Below are positions 7,825-18,300 of a stretch of DNA of 64,000 nt, one piece after another. The position numbers and the translations under genes were made by a program. The stretch spans positions 50,339 through 114,338 of the forward strand of contig NZ_JAPJDL010000032.1 in NCBI RefSeq assembly GCF_026242055.1. Direction: 5' to 3'. Source of the DNA: Lentzea sp. NEAU-D7 (GTDB taxonomy: Bacteria; Actinomycetota; Actinomycetes; Mycobacteriales; Pseudonocardiaceae). The notes under the pieces were generated by a model that saw nothing but the letters and a program-made list of their open reading frames with translations, had not been told where the DNA came from and ran no database searches. Numbering within the stretch: the first letter of the stretch is position 1; each line of letters opens with the position of its first letter.

Positions 7825-9323
7825 CGTGTCCTCTCCCTGCTCGGGCTGAGGTGGGGTCGAAGGTCGTCAACCCCGCCGGCCAGGTCAGCGGTCCGCCCGA
7901 AGTGGTCGCGCTGTTCACCGGAGAGCTGGACTGCCGGCCGTGAGCCGACGGACAGCCGTCCGTCCCGAACATCGCGGTCCCTGGGCGAACCGACGCACCG
8001 ACTGGCCCGCGTCCGCACGCGCCTGCCCAACAGGGTCCGCCACTGTTTCCCGGCGCGCTTTCCCTTCCTGGAAACAGTTTCACGCTGTCCGCGTAGCAAT
8101 TTTCGCCGCAAGTATGCAGCGGTGAAGCCGTCGTACAACGGAGCATTCCTCCTGTCGGAACGATGACGGCGACCTGCGTCCGATCGGCTCACAGCACGAC
8201 GAGCGGCGTCCACGCCACGGCCGGGGAACACCTGGCGCGACCTGACTGTCCACAAGCGACTGACGCGGCCAACCGCCGGGAGTGGTGATCTCATCCACGC
8301 ACCTCCGGAGACGGGTTCGCCACGAAGCTGAATCAGGCTGACGGGCACGGTTGTCCGCGAAAGGTCCACAGTGGTCTCTTCAGCGAAGTCGTGGCCTCTC
8401 GGGCAGTGCCAGGTCCTCGATCATCTCGTCGGCCCTGCTCCACTCGGCTGGTTCTCCGGGTGACCATAGGGACAGTGCGCTTCGGTGCACCTGCGGACAT
8501 CCGCAGTGTTGTCGTGGCTCCGCAGGTCGCGGTCCGGGACGCCGCGGTCTCGACGACATCGCCCGCTGGCTCTGCCACCTGGCGGACCGAAGTTGATCGA
8601 CGCCGTTCAGAAGTCACTCGACGGGGCCTGGCTCCTCCACGGAGCTGATGCTGCTGCGGTGGTGAGTCCCGTGTGGTTGCGGTCTCGCCGTGCTCAACGG
8701 AGTGTTCACGGCAGGACCGCCCGTCGTCCGGCCTGCGATTCCCAGCCGGGCCACGCCGTCCGTGCTCGCCCTGCTCAAATCTCCGCTGCTGCGGGTGCGG
8801 GCGGAATTGGAGTCCCGGAGTGAGCACGGCGATCTCGCTGGGGGGAAGTTGTTCAAGGGCGGCCTTCAGAAGCCTGCGCACCACGAAGCGGGACAGCCAG
8901 GTCCGACCTCCATGGGCGCGACCGGGCACCTGCGAACCAACCCCGGGGGCGATGGCGCTGCCGGCCTGCTTCGACTTGCGCAAGAGCAGGCCAACGGTCA
9001 GCGCCGGATCGGCGCCGGCCAGGGCAGCCGCGTCGAGCTCGTTGGCCGCTGCGACCGCAGCCTCCGTTCAACCGTGACAGGTTGATCGAGCCGCACCGGG
9101 CGCCGGTCAACACGACCACGCTGACGCCGTCGGATCCCCGGCCCAGCCGCGGGAGATCGACATCGACCCGCACAGATCTCGGTACGCACATGGATTTCGA
9201 GTTAAGCCACGGGAGCGCCGGTAGCGCGACTGCCCTGGAGATCTCCTTCGTTCTCCCTCCTCGTGCGACGCCCCAGCGACCTGCCGCAGCCGCAGTGAGC
9301 GAAGCCCGCCGATCTCGCACTGT
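7825..9323. other. Gene-poor stretch; contains the operon promoter region, no recognised gene
   Basis: The first 200 nt or so must hold the promoter for the leftward operon starting at 7824. The rest has open frames on both strands, but none has a convincing start, ribosome site or recognisable protein. On the minus strand, short stretches around 8760-9180 read like protein in switching frames (for example VDLPRLGRGSDGVSVVVLTG, then an Ala-rich helix about 90 nt on). That would fit a gene destroyed by frameshifts. I cannot name it. Confidence 0.4.
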
Positions 9324-11021
9324 TCACTCGGCGATGAGGCAGAGTCGGGGCAGGACGAACCAGCGAAGCTCCTCGAAGTCCTCCGGCAGGCCGGTGATCC
9401 CGTCGTCGACCACGTCAGCGCGAGCAGCGAGCAGCCGCCGAGCCTCTTCCAGGTACTTCGTGAGGATCGTGTCATCGGCGCGAATCGGCGGCACGGTCGC
9501 GTGCGTGGCCACCACGGAGCGCAGATCGGGCAGCTCACGGGGAACGAGAGCTGTGCCGCGGTGCCGCCACAGCCCGGTTCTCGGGTCGAAGACGTAATCG
9601 GTCAGCAGGCGGTGGCCGTGCCGGGCGACCAGCCGCACGGCCTCGACGAGGTAATCACGGACGGCGTCGGTGATGAAGTAGTTGAAGTTGAGGCGCACCC
9701 AGCCGGGCTTCACCCCGTGATACCCGGCCGCTGAGTTGCGGTCGTAGCCCTGGGATCGCCTGTCATCGATGTGGAGCAGCCGGTGCCCGTAGGGACCGGC
9801 GCAGGAGCACCCGCCACGGGACTGGATGCCGAACAGGTCGTTGAGCACGGCGACCACGAAGTTGTGGTGCAGGAACCGCTGCCCGGACCGGACGCGGAAG
9901 GACACGATCGACAACCGGTCCGCGGTACGGCTGCCGAGAATCTCGATGCCGGGTTCCCGCTCCCACTCGGCGACGGCGTGCCGCCACAGCCGTTGTTCGC
10001 GGGCATGGATCACCCCGGCGCCCACGGCATCCTTGAGCGCGAACACCAGACCGGCGCGGACCGACTCGACGACCGCCGGCGTGCCGCCCTCCTCCCTCGC
10101 CACAGGGTCGTCGAGGTAGCGGTGACCTCCCGGGTGGACGAACGCCACCGTGCCGCCGCCCGGCACGGTGGGAACTCTGTTGGTGACGAGGTCGCGACGC
10201 ACCACCAGCACACCGGGCGTTTGCGGGCCACCGACGAACTTGTGCGGTGACAGGAAAACGGCGTCCTTGTGGTCGCCCCGTCCCGGTGCGCTCTCACGCA
10301 TCCGAACAGGCACGTGCGGCCCAGCCGCAGCATAGTCCCAAAAGGACAGTGCACCGTGTTCATGCAGCAGCGCGGAAATGCCGTCGGTGTCGGTCAGCAC
10401 ACCTGTCACGTTCGACGCGGCGGAGAAGCTGCCGATCCGCAACGGGCGGTGGGAGTGGCGGATCAGCTGCCGGCGCAGTTCGGCGACGTCGACGCGGCCC
10501 CACTCGTCCTCGCCGATGACTACGACGTCCGCGACGGCCTCGCGCCAGGGCAGCTCGTTGGAGTGGTGCTCGTAGGGTCCGACGAAGACGACCGGACGTT
10601 CCCCCTGAGGGATCCGGTCCGCGAGCGAATACTTCTCGTCCAAACCGGCCGGGAGCCGGATTTCCAGCATTCCCACGAGCTTGGTGACCGCTGCGGTCGC
10701 ACCGGAACCGCAGAACATCACCAGGTCGTCCTCCGTTCCTCCGACGGACTGGCGAATGAGCAGCCTCGCCTGTTCCCGCAACATCGTGGTGTACCGACTG
10801 GTGCTCGAGCTCTCGGTGTGCGTGTTGGCGTAGTAGGGCAGCACCTCCGCACGAATAAAATCCTCGATGAAGTCGAGTGCCCGGCCCGATGCGGTGTAGT
10901 CGGCGTAAACTATTCTCCTTGCCCCATAAGGGGTGTCGAGCACCTTGTTGTCGCCGATGATTCCACGCCGGATGATTCCGAGCAGCAACTCGTCCGGCTC
11001 ACCACGATTGCCGCTGGCCAT
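9324..11021 (-). CDS. Class V aminotransferase-fold PLP enzyme (cysteine-desulfurase-like)
   Basis: From the ATG at 11021 this encodes 565 residues, longer than the roughly 400-residue SufS/IscS norm. The core shows VYADYTASGRALDFIED near the start, FCGSGATAAVTKL at the cofactor phosphate site, SFWDYAAAGPHVPV with the ring-stacking Asp, and LSPHKFVGGPQTPG with the PLP-binding Lys. A Cys pair in SRGGCSCAGPYGH sits where desulfurases carry their active-site Cys. The extra length is a C-terminal extension of about 120 residues ending in an FEELRWFVLPR segment. The reaction could be Cys desulfuration or another PLP lyase reaction. Upstream in-frame ATGs at 11063 and 11132 are possible, but the codons there look non-coding. 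No operon partner is visible. Confidence 0.82.
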   Translation of the reverse strand: MASGNRGEPDELLLGIIRRGIIGDNKVLDTPYGARRIVYADYTASGRALDFIEDFIRAEVLPYYANTHTESSSTSRYTTMLREQARLLIRQSVGGTEDDLVMFCGSGATAAVTKLVGMLEIRLPAGLDEKYSLADRIPQGERPVVFVGPYEHHSNELPWREAVADVVVIGEDEWGRVDVAELRRQLIRHSHRPLRIGSFSAASNVTGVLTDTDGISALLHEHGALSFWDYAAAGPHVPVRMRESAPGRGDHKDAVFLSPHKFVGGPQTPGVLVVRRDLVTNRVPTVPGGGTVAFVHPGGHRYLDDPVAREEGGTPAVVESVRAGLVFALKDAVGAGVIHAREQRLWRHAVAEWEREPGIEILGSRTADRLSIVSFRVRSGQRFLHHNFVVAVLNDLFGIQSRGGCSCAGPYGHRLLHIDDRRSQGYDRNSAAGYHGVKPGWVRLNFNYFITDAVRDYLVEAVRLVARHGHRLLTDYVFDPRTGLWRHRGTALVPRELPDLRSVVATHATVPPIRADDTILTKYLEEARRLLAARADVVDDGITGLPEDFEELRWFVLPRLCLIAE

Positions 11022-11362
11022 CTTACCGTTGCGGAATCCGATTCGGCGGCGGATAATTCTCATCAGAGACACCTGCACGAGTTTGTCGCGGCGGGCAATA
11101 AATCCATAACCAAAGTTTCCAGCGAGAACCAATCAGGACGCCTGCGAGGTGGCTCGGCCACAATATTCGACGCGCGAGGGTCTCCCGTTTCCTTTCACTT
11201 TCGACACCATTTTGGGACGTTTTTCCACCACTAGCGTCCCCGAACGTGACGCTTACGCTCGCGATGCTCAAGAGAACGGTCATCGCTCAACTCGACTGCA
11301 GTCCGTCGGACCTCACCGACAAGGCCGAACTGACGGCCTGGGGCCGGACTCCCCGGGACTGC

Positions 11363-11928
11363 TCAGGCTGGCAGCTCCAGAGACCAGCTCCCACTGGGTT
11401 CACCGTAGGCAGAACGCACGGTGTCCACCATCTGTCGTCCCGCGGTGCGGAACGAGCGTTCGACCAATTCAAACCGCGCATCGTCGGTCAGATGGGCGGT
11501 ACGTGCGGTCTTCTGCGACAGCTGGTCGAAGCAGGTCTGCCGATGGTGAGCGCGAAGGCATCGGCCCTCGTTCTCAACCAGCGGCAGCGAGCAGAAGGGT
11601 CTGCTCCACGAGTGGGTGACAGTGTGACCTCCTGCCGTCCCGCCGCTGTCGTAGGAGCCGATGATGCCGGGCTGATCGCCATACCTCGCGCGACGACGTC
11701 CACCAACCGAACCTCTCGCAGTTCGTTCACCACGCTGGGGAGCAACCACAGGTCGCGATAGATCCGCACGTCACGGCGCGCGGCGAAGTCGAGCAAACGC
11801 GCCTTCTCCGACCAGAACGGCGATCCGGTACCCGAATCGAAGTGTCGCCGCATGACAGCGGGCACGAATTCGCCTTCACGCCATTCATGATGGTCGTTCA
11901 GATCGAGATCGAACGCAACGCCAGACAT
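11363..11928 (-). pseudogene. Decayed adenylate-forming ligase (phenazine EhpF/phenylacetate-CoA-ligase-like)
   Basis: The ATG at 11928 starts a well-formed N-terminus of about 75 residues, including GTGSPFWSEKARLLDF and DLWLLPSVVNELREV. This is the opening typical of EhpF-type acyl-adenylate ligases (normally over 400 residues). After about 11690 the frame turns into non-coding-looking sequence. In the same direction, 11363-11490 again reads like protein (RFELVERSFRTAGRQMVDTV, ending SWSLELPA and a stop), which could be the C-terminus of the same gene. The catalytic core is missing, so this is an internally deleted, frameshifted remnant. The family assignment rests on memory of the N-terminal pattern. 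Confidence 0.55.
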
Positions 11929-12334
11929 CCGTCCTCGCAGACAACTGGTCAAGGCGAGCGGTTGACCAGGCCCGCTGGCCGATATGTCGTGACCGGTTCG
12001 GAGCGAACCTCGGGCCGGCGGTCTCATCTGTGGCGCGCGGCACCCAGAATCACACACCTGCGTGCCCCAAACCCTTCGGTGACCAGCGGGTTGACATCGA
12101 CGACGAAAGGAGACATCGAACAAGCCTCTGCGCAGGATCATCCCGGATCGAGGGATCTTGCCATAAGCGTGCACGTTCTCCGCACACCCGCAGCCGAACG
12201 TGGCGTGCTCACCCGTGATCCAGTCGGTGCCGTTCCGGCCTCCGGAACGGTTAGTGCCGGACGTTCCGTCCGGCGGACAGAATAAGTCCAGCCGACAACC
12301 GGGATCCGAAACCGATCGTGCCCTGTTCTGATGC

Positions 12335-12341
12335 AGTATTG
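12335..12341 (+). promoter_or_regulatory. Ribosome binding site of the giant gene
   Basis: GGAGAAG lies about 14 nt upstream of the ATG at 12356 and is the only strong Shine-Dalgarno-like match ahead of that start. It supports the start, which also places an ESX-like helical domain near the N-terminus. No obvious -10/-35 pair was identified. Confidence 0.6.
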
Positions 12342-12355
12342 GAGAAGCGCCGCTC

Positions 12356-15300
12356 ATGACCAAGGGGAACGTCAATCCCAATCCGTCGCCGAACCCGGCG
12401 GCGAACCCGCTCCCCTCGGTACCACCGGTCAACACGGGCACGGGCGGTGGTACCGCCGGCAACGGCGGTTACTCCATGAGCGACTCCGCGATGCACGGGT
12501 TGCAGAAGAAGGCGGGTGACCTCGAGTCTCGGCTGTCGAGCATCGCAAGCGGCCTTCGTGGTCTGAACTTGAGCAGCAACGCGCTCGGCCCCATCGGCCT
12601 GTTCACGGTGCCCGCGCTCAACGCGTCCAACGACAACGCGATCACGCAGGCGGACAAGGGCGCTAAGGCGTTCAACGACGTCCAGTCCGGTCTGAAGGCC
12701 ACGCACCAGACGTCGACGACGACGGACACCAACCTGGCCTCCAACTTCCGCTCGATCGACCCAGGCACCAACGCGAAGCCGCCACCCGGCGCCACCGCGG
12801 CGACAACCGGTCCGAACACGTCGGGAGGCGGCAGGGTCACCAGGCCGGAGTCGATCAAGGGAGGCGGAAACCCCACCCCGGGACCGGCCCCGCAGAGCGG
12901 CGGCGGCAAGGTCACGCCCACCCAGGGCCCGAAGGGCGGCGCGTATCTCACGCCATCAGTCGGCCCGGCACCAGGCGGCGGCAAGGTCGGCGACATCCAG
13001 CGACCCAAGGGCGGTGGCACCAACCCCGGCTCGAACCTCGATCCGCAGGGCGGCGGCAAGGTGAGCCGCTCCCAGGGTCCGGGGGGCGGCGCGGCCTTCA
13101 CGCCGACCCTCGGACCGGCTCCGACCGGCGGCGGCAAGGTCAGCCCGGCCCAAGGCCCCAAGGACGGCGGCGCCTCGCTCACCCCCACGCTCGGCAAGCC
13201 GCCGGGCGGTCCCGCCGCCGGTGCGCCGCCAGTCCCCGGTGGCACCACGGGTGCCACCAGCACCCCCGGTTCGAAGGGCGGTGGCACGCCCGGTGGCGGC
13301 GGCAAGGCCGGGGGCGTTCCGGCCGCGCCCGGCTCCGGTGCCACGCCCGGTCAGGTCGCCGGTACCAAGCCCAGCGCGACCCCGCCCGGTCCGCAGGGCG
13401 CCGCACCTCCGCGCGGCGCGACCCCGCCCGCCATGTCGCCGGGCACTTCCCCGCCCGTGCTGCCCGGCGCGACCCCCGGCGTGACCGGCGGCAACAAAAT
13501 CGGTCCCGGCGGTGCGAAGGGTGTGTTCGACGCGTCCAAGCCTGGCATGCCCGAGAGCACCATCAAGAACGCGCCGCCGAGCTCCACCTCGACTCCCCCT
13601 GCGGCTCCGAAGCCGACGATCCCCACGATTCCCGGCACTCCCGGTACGCCCTCCACGCCCGGCGGGACCTCTGCGGGTGCCGGCACGCCCAAGCCCGGCG
13701 GTTTCCCCGGAGGCGCTCCGGGCGCGGTGCCCGGCGGCAACACCCCGTTGACGCCCGGTTCGCAGAGCGCCGTCGCGACCCCACCCCAAAGCGCGAGCCC
13801 GCGCGGTGGTGCCGCTCCGGCCGTGACGCCCCCGCCCGCGGCGGGCCCCGGCATGGCCCCGCCCATGGCGCCGGGCGCGACGCCTGGCGCGACCAGCGGC
13901 GACCGTGGCAGCAACAAGTTCCGCCCCGGTGGGGCGAACGGCGTGTTCGACACGCCCAAGGCCTCGACGCCCGACAACACGATCGTGAGGGCCGCCGGTA
14001 CCTCGCCCTCGACGCCGCCCTCGGTTCCGAAGCCGACTCCGCTCACCTCGCAGCCGAACATCACCGTGCCCCCGGCCGTCTCGACATCGACCGCGACTCC
14101 GCAGTCGCGCCCCGGCACGCCGCCATCGATGTCGACGCCACGGTTCTCTTCTCCGGACACGACACCCCCGGCACAGACGCCTTCCGCGCGGACGCCTGCC
14201 CGGAATCCCGGCCAGACGCCGCCCGTCCAGACGCGACCGGCCCCTGCCACGCCGCCGGTGAGCACGCCGCCGCCGACCCCGGCGGCGAACACCCCGCCGG
14301 TCAACACCCTCAGCACCAACACGCCGACGCCCACCCCCGCGACGAGCGTTCCCCCCACCACGCCCAACTCGACCAGCACGCCGAACTCCGGCGGCTCGGC
14401 CGTCAAGACACGTCCGTCGCCGCCTCCTCCCGGTTCGCCCTCGGCCAACCGCGCCTCCGCGCCGAGCACCGGCCGCAACGTGGTCGAGGTGCCCGCGGTC
14501 GTCCCGCCGTCGCAGAAACCGGCGAACAGCCAGGGTTTGCGGTCCGGCACCAACAGCGACAGCGACAGCGACTCGGCGTATGAGGACGCCGTCGACTTCC
14601 AGACGGCCGAGCAGCGGGTGGAGAGCTACCGCGCCGAAGATCCCAAGACCGACTCCGGTTGGCGGCCGGACGAGAACGGCGGGCTCACGTACGGACCGAA
14701 CAAACCGTCGGAGTTCGTCCGCATCAGGGTCGACGAGAACACCACGGTCGGCCTGACGCCGTACATGGCCAAGCAGTGGATGGCGGACAACGGGATCAGG
14801 CCTCCGAAGGGGACCACTGTCGAAGCGGCGATCCACCCCCTGCTCTACGACACGAACCTGGGCGGCGGCAGCCGCACGCCCGAGGTCTACGGCATCGACA
14901 ACGCCGCCGACTTCCACAGCGAGATGATGGGGGTCGCCGCCGAGAAGGACATCCAAGAGCAGCAGACCGTGCTCGACGCGGTGAACGACCTCGCCACGGA
15001 AATCACGAACAAGTACCCGCCGGACCAGTTCTCCTACGTCGGTCTGGGCCGCAGTCCCGCCGCCGTGGTCGCCGCGTTGCAGAACCAGGGCCACGACGCG
15101 GTGTCCATCCCGCTGTCGAACTTCCGGCCGTTGCCGTCCGACCCGGCGTCGATCCTCATCCCCGCGTACAACGGGCCTGACGGCAGGCCCAAGACCGAAC
15201 CGCTGACCGACCAGCAGCAAGACATGCTGGACCAGCACTTCGACGAGTTCCTGGGTGACCTGCCGCCCGGCAAGAACGTGCTGCTGATCGACTACACGCA

Positions 15301-18300
15301 GGGCGGCCTGTCGCTCGTATCCGCGCAGTACCAGCTGCAGCAACACTTGAACCACAACGCCACCGCCGATGCTCCGCCCTCCCGCGTGCAAGCATTCGCC
15401 ATCCACGAGGCGACGAACCGCAACGACATCCTCAAGACGATCAACGCCGCAGCGCTGCCCGGATCGAGGTTCCAGAGCCTCTACGAGAGCTACCTTGACG
15501 GCAGCGGCCGCCGGAACTCCCGCCAGGACTTCAAGAACAACATCGAGACCCGCGAGATCCCGTTCCGGCACCCGCTCGGCGACGCGTTCCGCAAGGAAGC
15601 GTTCGACGAGTTCTCCGAGCACGGGTCGTACAAGATCCTCGAGCAGAACCCGGACACGTTCCAGCAAGACCGCCCGCACAGGAACAACTCCGTCGCACCC
15701 GGTGTCACGACCGCCTACGAGGTGTTGAAGGACGCCGTCGGGGAGGGCAGGCTCAAGCCCGCGCCGGACCGCACAAAGGACAGCGGCTCCCAGGGCGGCG
15801 GTTCTCGCGACGGCAACGTGAAGGGCGGCGACCAGGGCAGCACTCGCGGCGCGCCGCCGTCCTCGTCGACCGGCACCCCTGACGCGAACACCGGCGGGAG
15901 GTCCGACACCGGCGGCAACACCCGTCCGACGCCCACCATGGACGCGCCGGCGGCCCCGCCCGCTCCCACGACGTCGGTCCCACCGCCTCCCGCTCCCCCG
16001 GCGCCGAGCTCGAAAATGCACGCCAACGGCACTCGCAAGGACGTGCCGGAGGTCGGTGCGCCGCCGGCGATGACGCCGCCGACCCCGGAATCCCACCGGG
16101 GCAAGGACGTCCTGAGCGACGAGTCCTGGCGGCACGACCCCGCCAGGACCGCGGAGTGGTCCACCCCGGTCAACCCCGCCGACCGCAGCACGTGGGCCCA
16201 CCGCCGCAACGACACCGACGTCCGCACCGTCGACGTGGTCGTCCGCGACGTGCGGACCGACAGCACACCGTCGAAGATCGAGGCCTACCAGGGCCTCATC
16301 AACTACGACCTGCGCCGGATCGAGACCAGCCCCGGCAAGTTCGTGCAGGAATACACCGTCAAGGTCCACCTCGAGCCCACCGGCAAGACCACCCCCGAAC
16401 AGCTCGCGCAGATCAGGGACAACGCCACCAACGGCGTCAACACCCTGCTCAACCAGGGCTTCCGGCTGCCCAGCGGCGACCAGTTCCACCTGAACCTCGA
16501 ATTCACCAACAACAAGGCCGACGCCCACACCACCGTCAAAGTCGACCCCACAAACCCCAACGTCGACCAAGACCACTGGAACCCCGACACCAGCCCCGAA
16601 GTCCTCGCCCACGAAACCCTGCACTACCTCGGCGTCCCCGACGAGTACAAAGACACCACCCGAGTCCTGCAACAACACGACACCAACTCCGGCGTCCACA
16701 CCAACGACGGCGGCCTCATGGGCCCTGCAGCCCACCTGCCCGACCCCGGCATCCGCCCCCGCCACCTCTGGCTCATCGAACGCACCGCCACCAGCCAGGT
16801 CATGGTCCCCGACACCACCATCGACCCACCCGGCCCCGCCACCGCGCCACCACCCGCGGGCTGGACCCCCAAACCACCGGAAAACGACGGCCCGGTGTCA
16901 ACGCCCAGCACCGACGGCACCGCCGACGTCGACTCGAACCCGAGTCCCGACGCCGACCTCAAGACCAGGCCGGCGACCATGCCCGGTCGGTTCTCGGACT
17001 CCGACTCGGACAGTGATGGCGAGATCGACGTCCGTCCGAACCGGACGCACCTGCCGAACCTGGATCGCGTCGGTCTGATCGAGTCGGTGCTGCGCAGTGC
17101 GGCGTTCCAGAACGCGCCAGTCCCGAACGCGTCCCCGCTGGTCGGTTCCGGCGACGTGCGATCCACTGTGGACACAGTGCTGAGCGATGTGCGGCAGAAC
17201 CCGCAGAACCACAACCACCCCGGCCTGACCCCGCCCGCCCTGGCGACCTGGGTGGCGAGCCAGGTCAGTCCGGACACCCTGGCGAAGTTCCACCCCGACC
17301 TGGAACCGAACACCCCAGGCCTCACCGCCGACGCCAAGACCCAGCAGTGGCGGGCGAACCTCGCCAACGACCTGGCGAACGGGTCGTCGAGGCGCTGGGA
17401 CGTCGTGAACGCCGGCCCCAAGGCCGACGGCACGAACCCCGGCAACGTCGAGATGATCAACCACCTGACCCAGCAGCTCAACGCGAACGGCGCGTTGCCG
17501 TCGCCCGCTGACCTGGTGGCGAAAGCGCTGCAGACGCCGTCATGGGCCGACTCCCACGTCGGTTCCCACCTGCCCGCCTCGATCGGGCAGGCGTTGGACG
17601 TGCAGCTCGTCGTCGACAGCAACGGCGTGCAGACCGTGCACGGCCCGGACGGCGCGACCCAGGTGCAGATCAGCTCGCAGAACGGCACCTTCGGCGCGCT
17701 CGGCGCTCCCTCGCCCCAGGAAGTCCGCGCCGGCATGGAGGCCTGGCTCGCGGGCAAGTCCTCCGCGGAGGTCAACCAGACCATCGCCGACCTCTACAAG
17801 GGCCGCCAGGACGAGAGCCTCTACAACGCCGCGCAGAAGGTCCAGCTCGTCAAGCGCGCGGCCGCGCACCCCGGCGGCCCACAGGCGTTCGTGAACGCCC
17901 TGCGAGAACGAGCCTCGACGCTCGAGAACCGCATCGCGGAGGTGAAGTCCCAGGCGCCCCGCCGGCTCAGCCTGTGGAAGACGGCGCAGCACACCGGACA
18001 GCAGGCGCAGATCGACGCGCAGGTCAAGACCCTCACCGACCTCCTCGACAGCACCAACAGCCAGATCGAGACCCTTGCCGCGCAGGGGCCCGCGCTCGGC
18101 ACCACCCACCTCGTCGACAAGTTCGTCGCGGGTCCGAACGCGGACAAGCTCGAGCACATCCCAGCGGACGTGCTGCCCCGGCTCGACGCCCAGCTGACCG
18201 CGCAGATCACGGCGGCGGAGAACGCCGGATTCGACGCCTCGGACCTGAAGAAGCTGCAGGAGCGGGTGCAGAACGAGGCGGACGTCCGCATCGTGACCAA

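Noticed and set aside
8333..8983. Minus-strand frame of 216 codons in the gene-poor gap
   Set aside because: No ribosome site or recognisable motif, and its tail is Arg/Ser/Pro-rich as in non-coding high-GC frames.
13130..14460. Possible collagen-like Gly-x-y domain in the Pro/Gly linker
   Set aside because: Gly is not placed every third residue for more than a few triplets; it is better described as disordered Pro/Gly/Thr sequence.
12956..16765. Long open frame antisense to the giant gene (over 1,200 codons), plus other antisense frames across the gene
   Set aside because: The frame mirrors the GC-rich codon pattern of the sense gene, has repetitive Arg/Gly/Val-rich composition and no domains; the sense strand has clear domains throughout.
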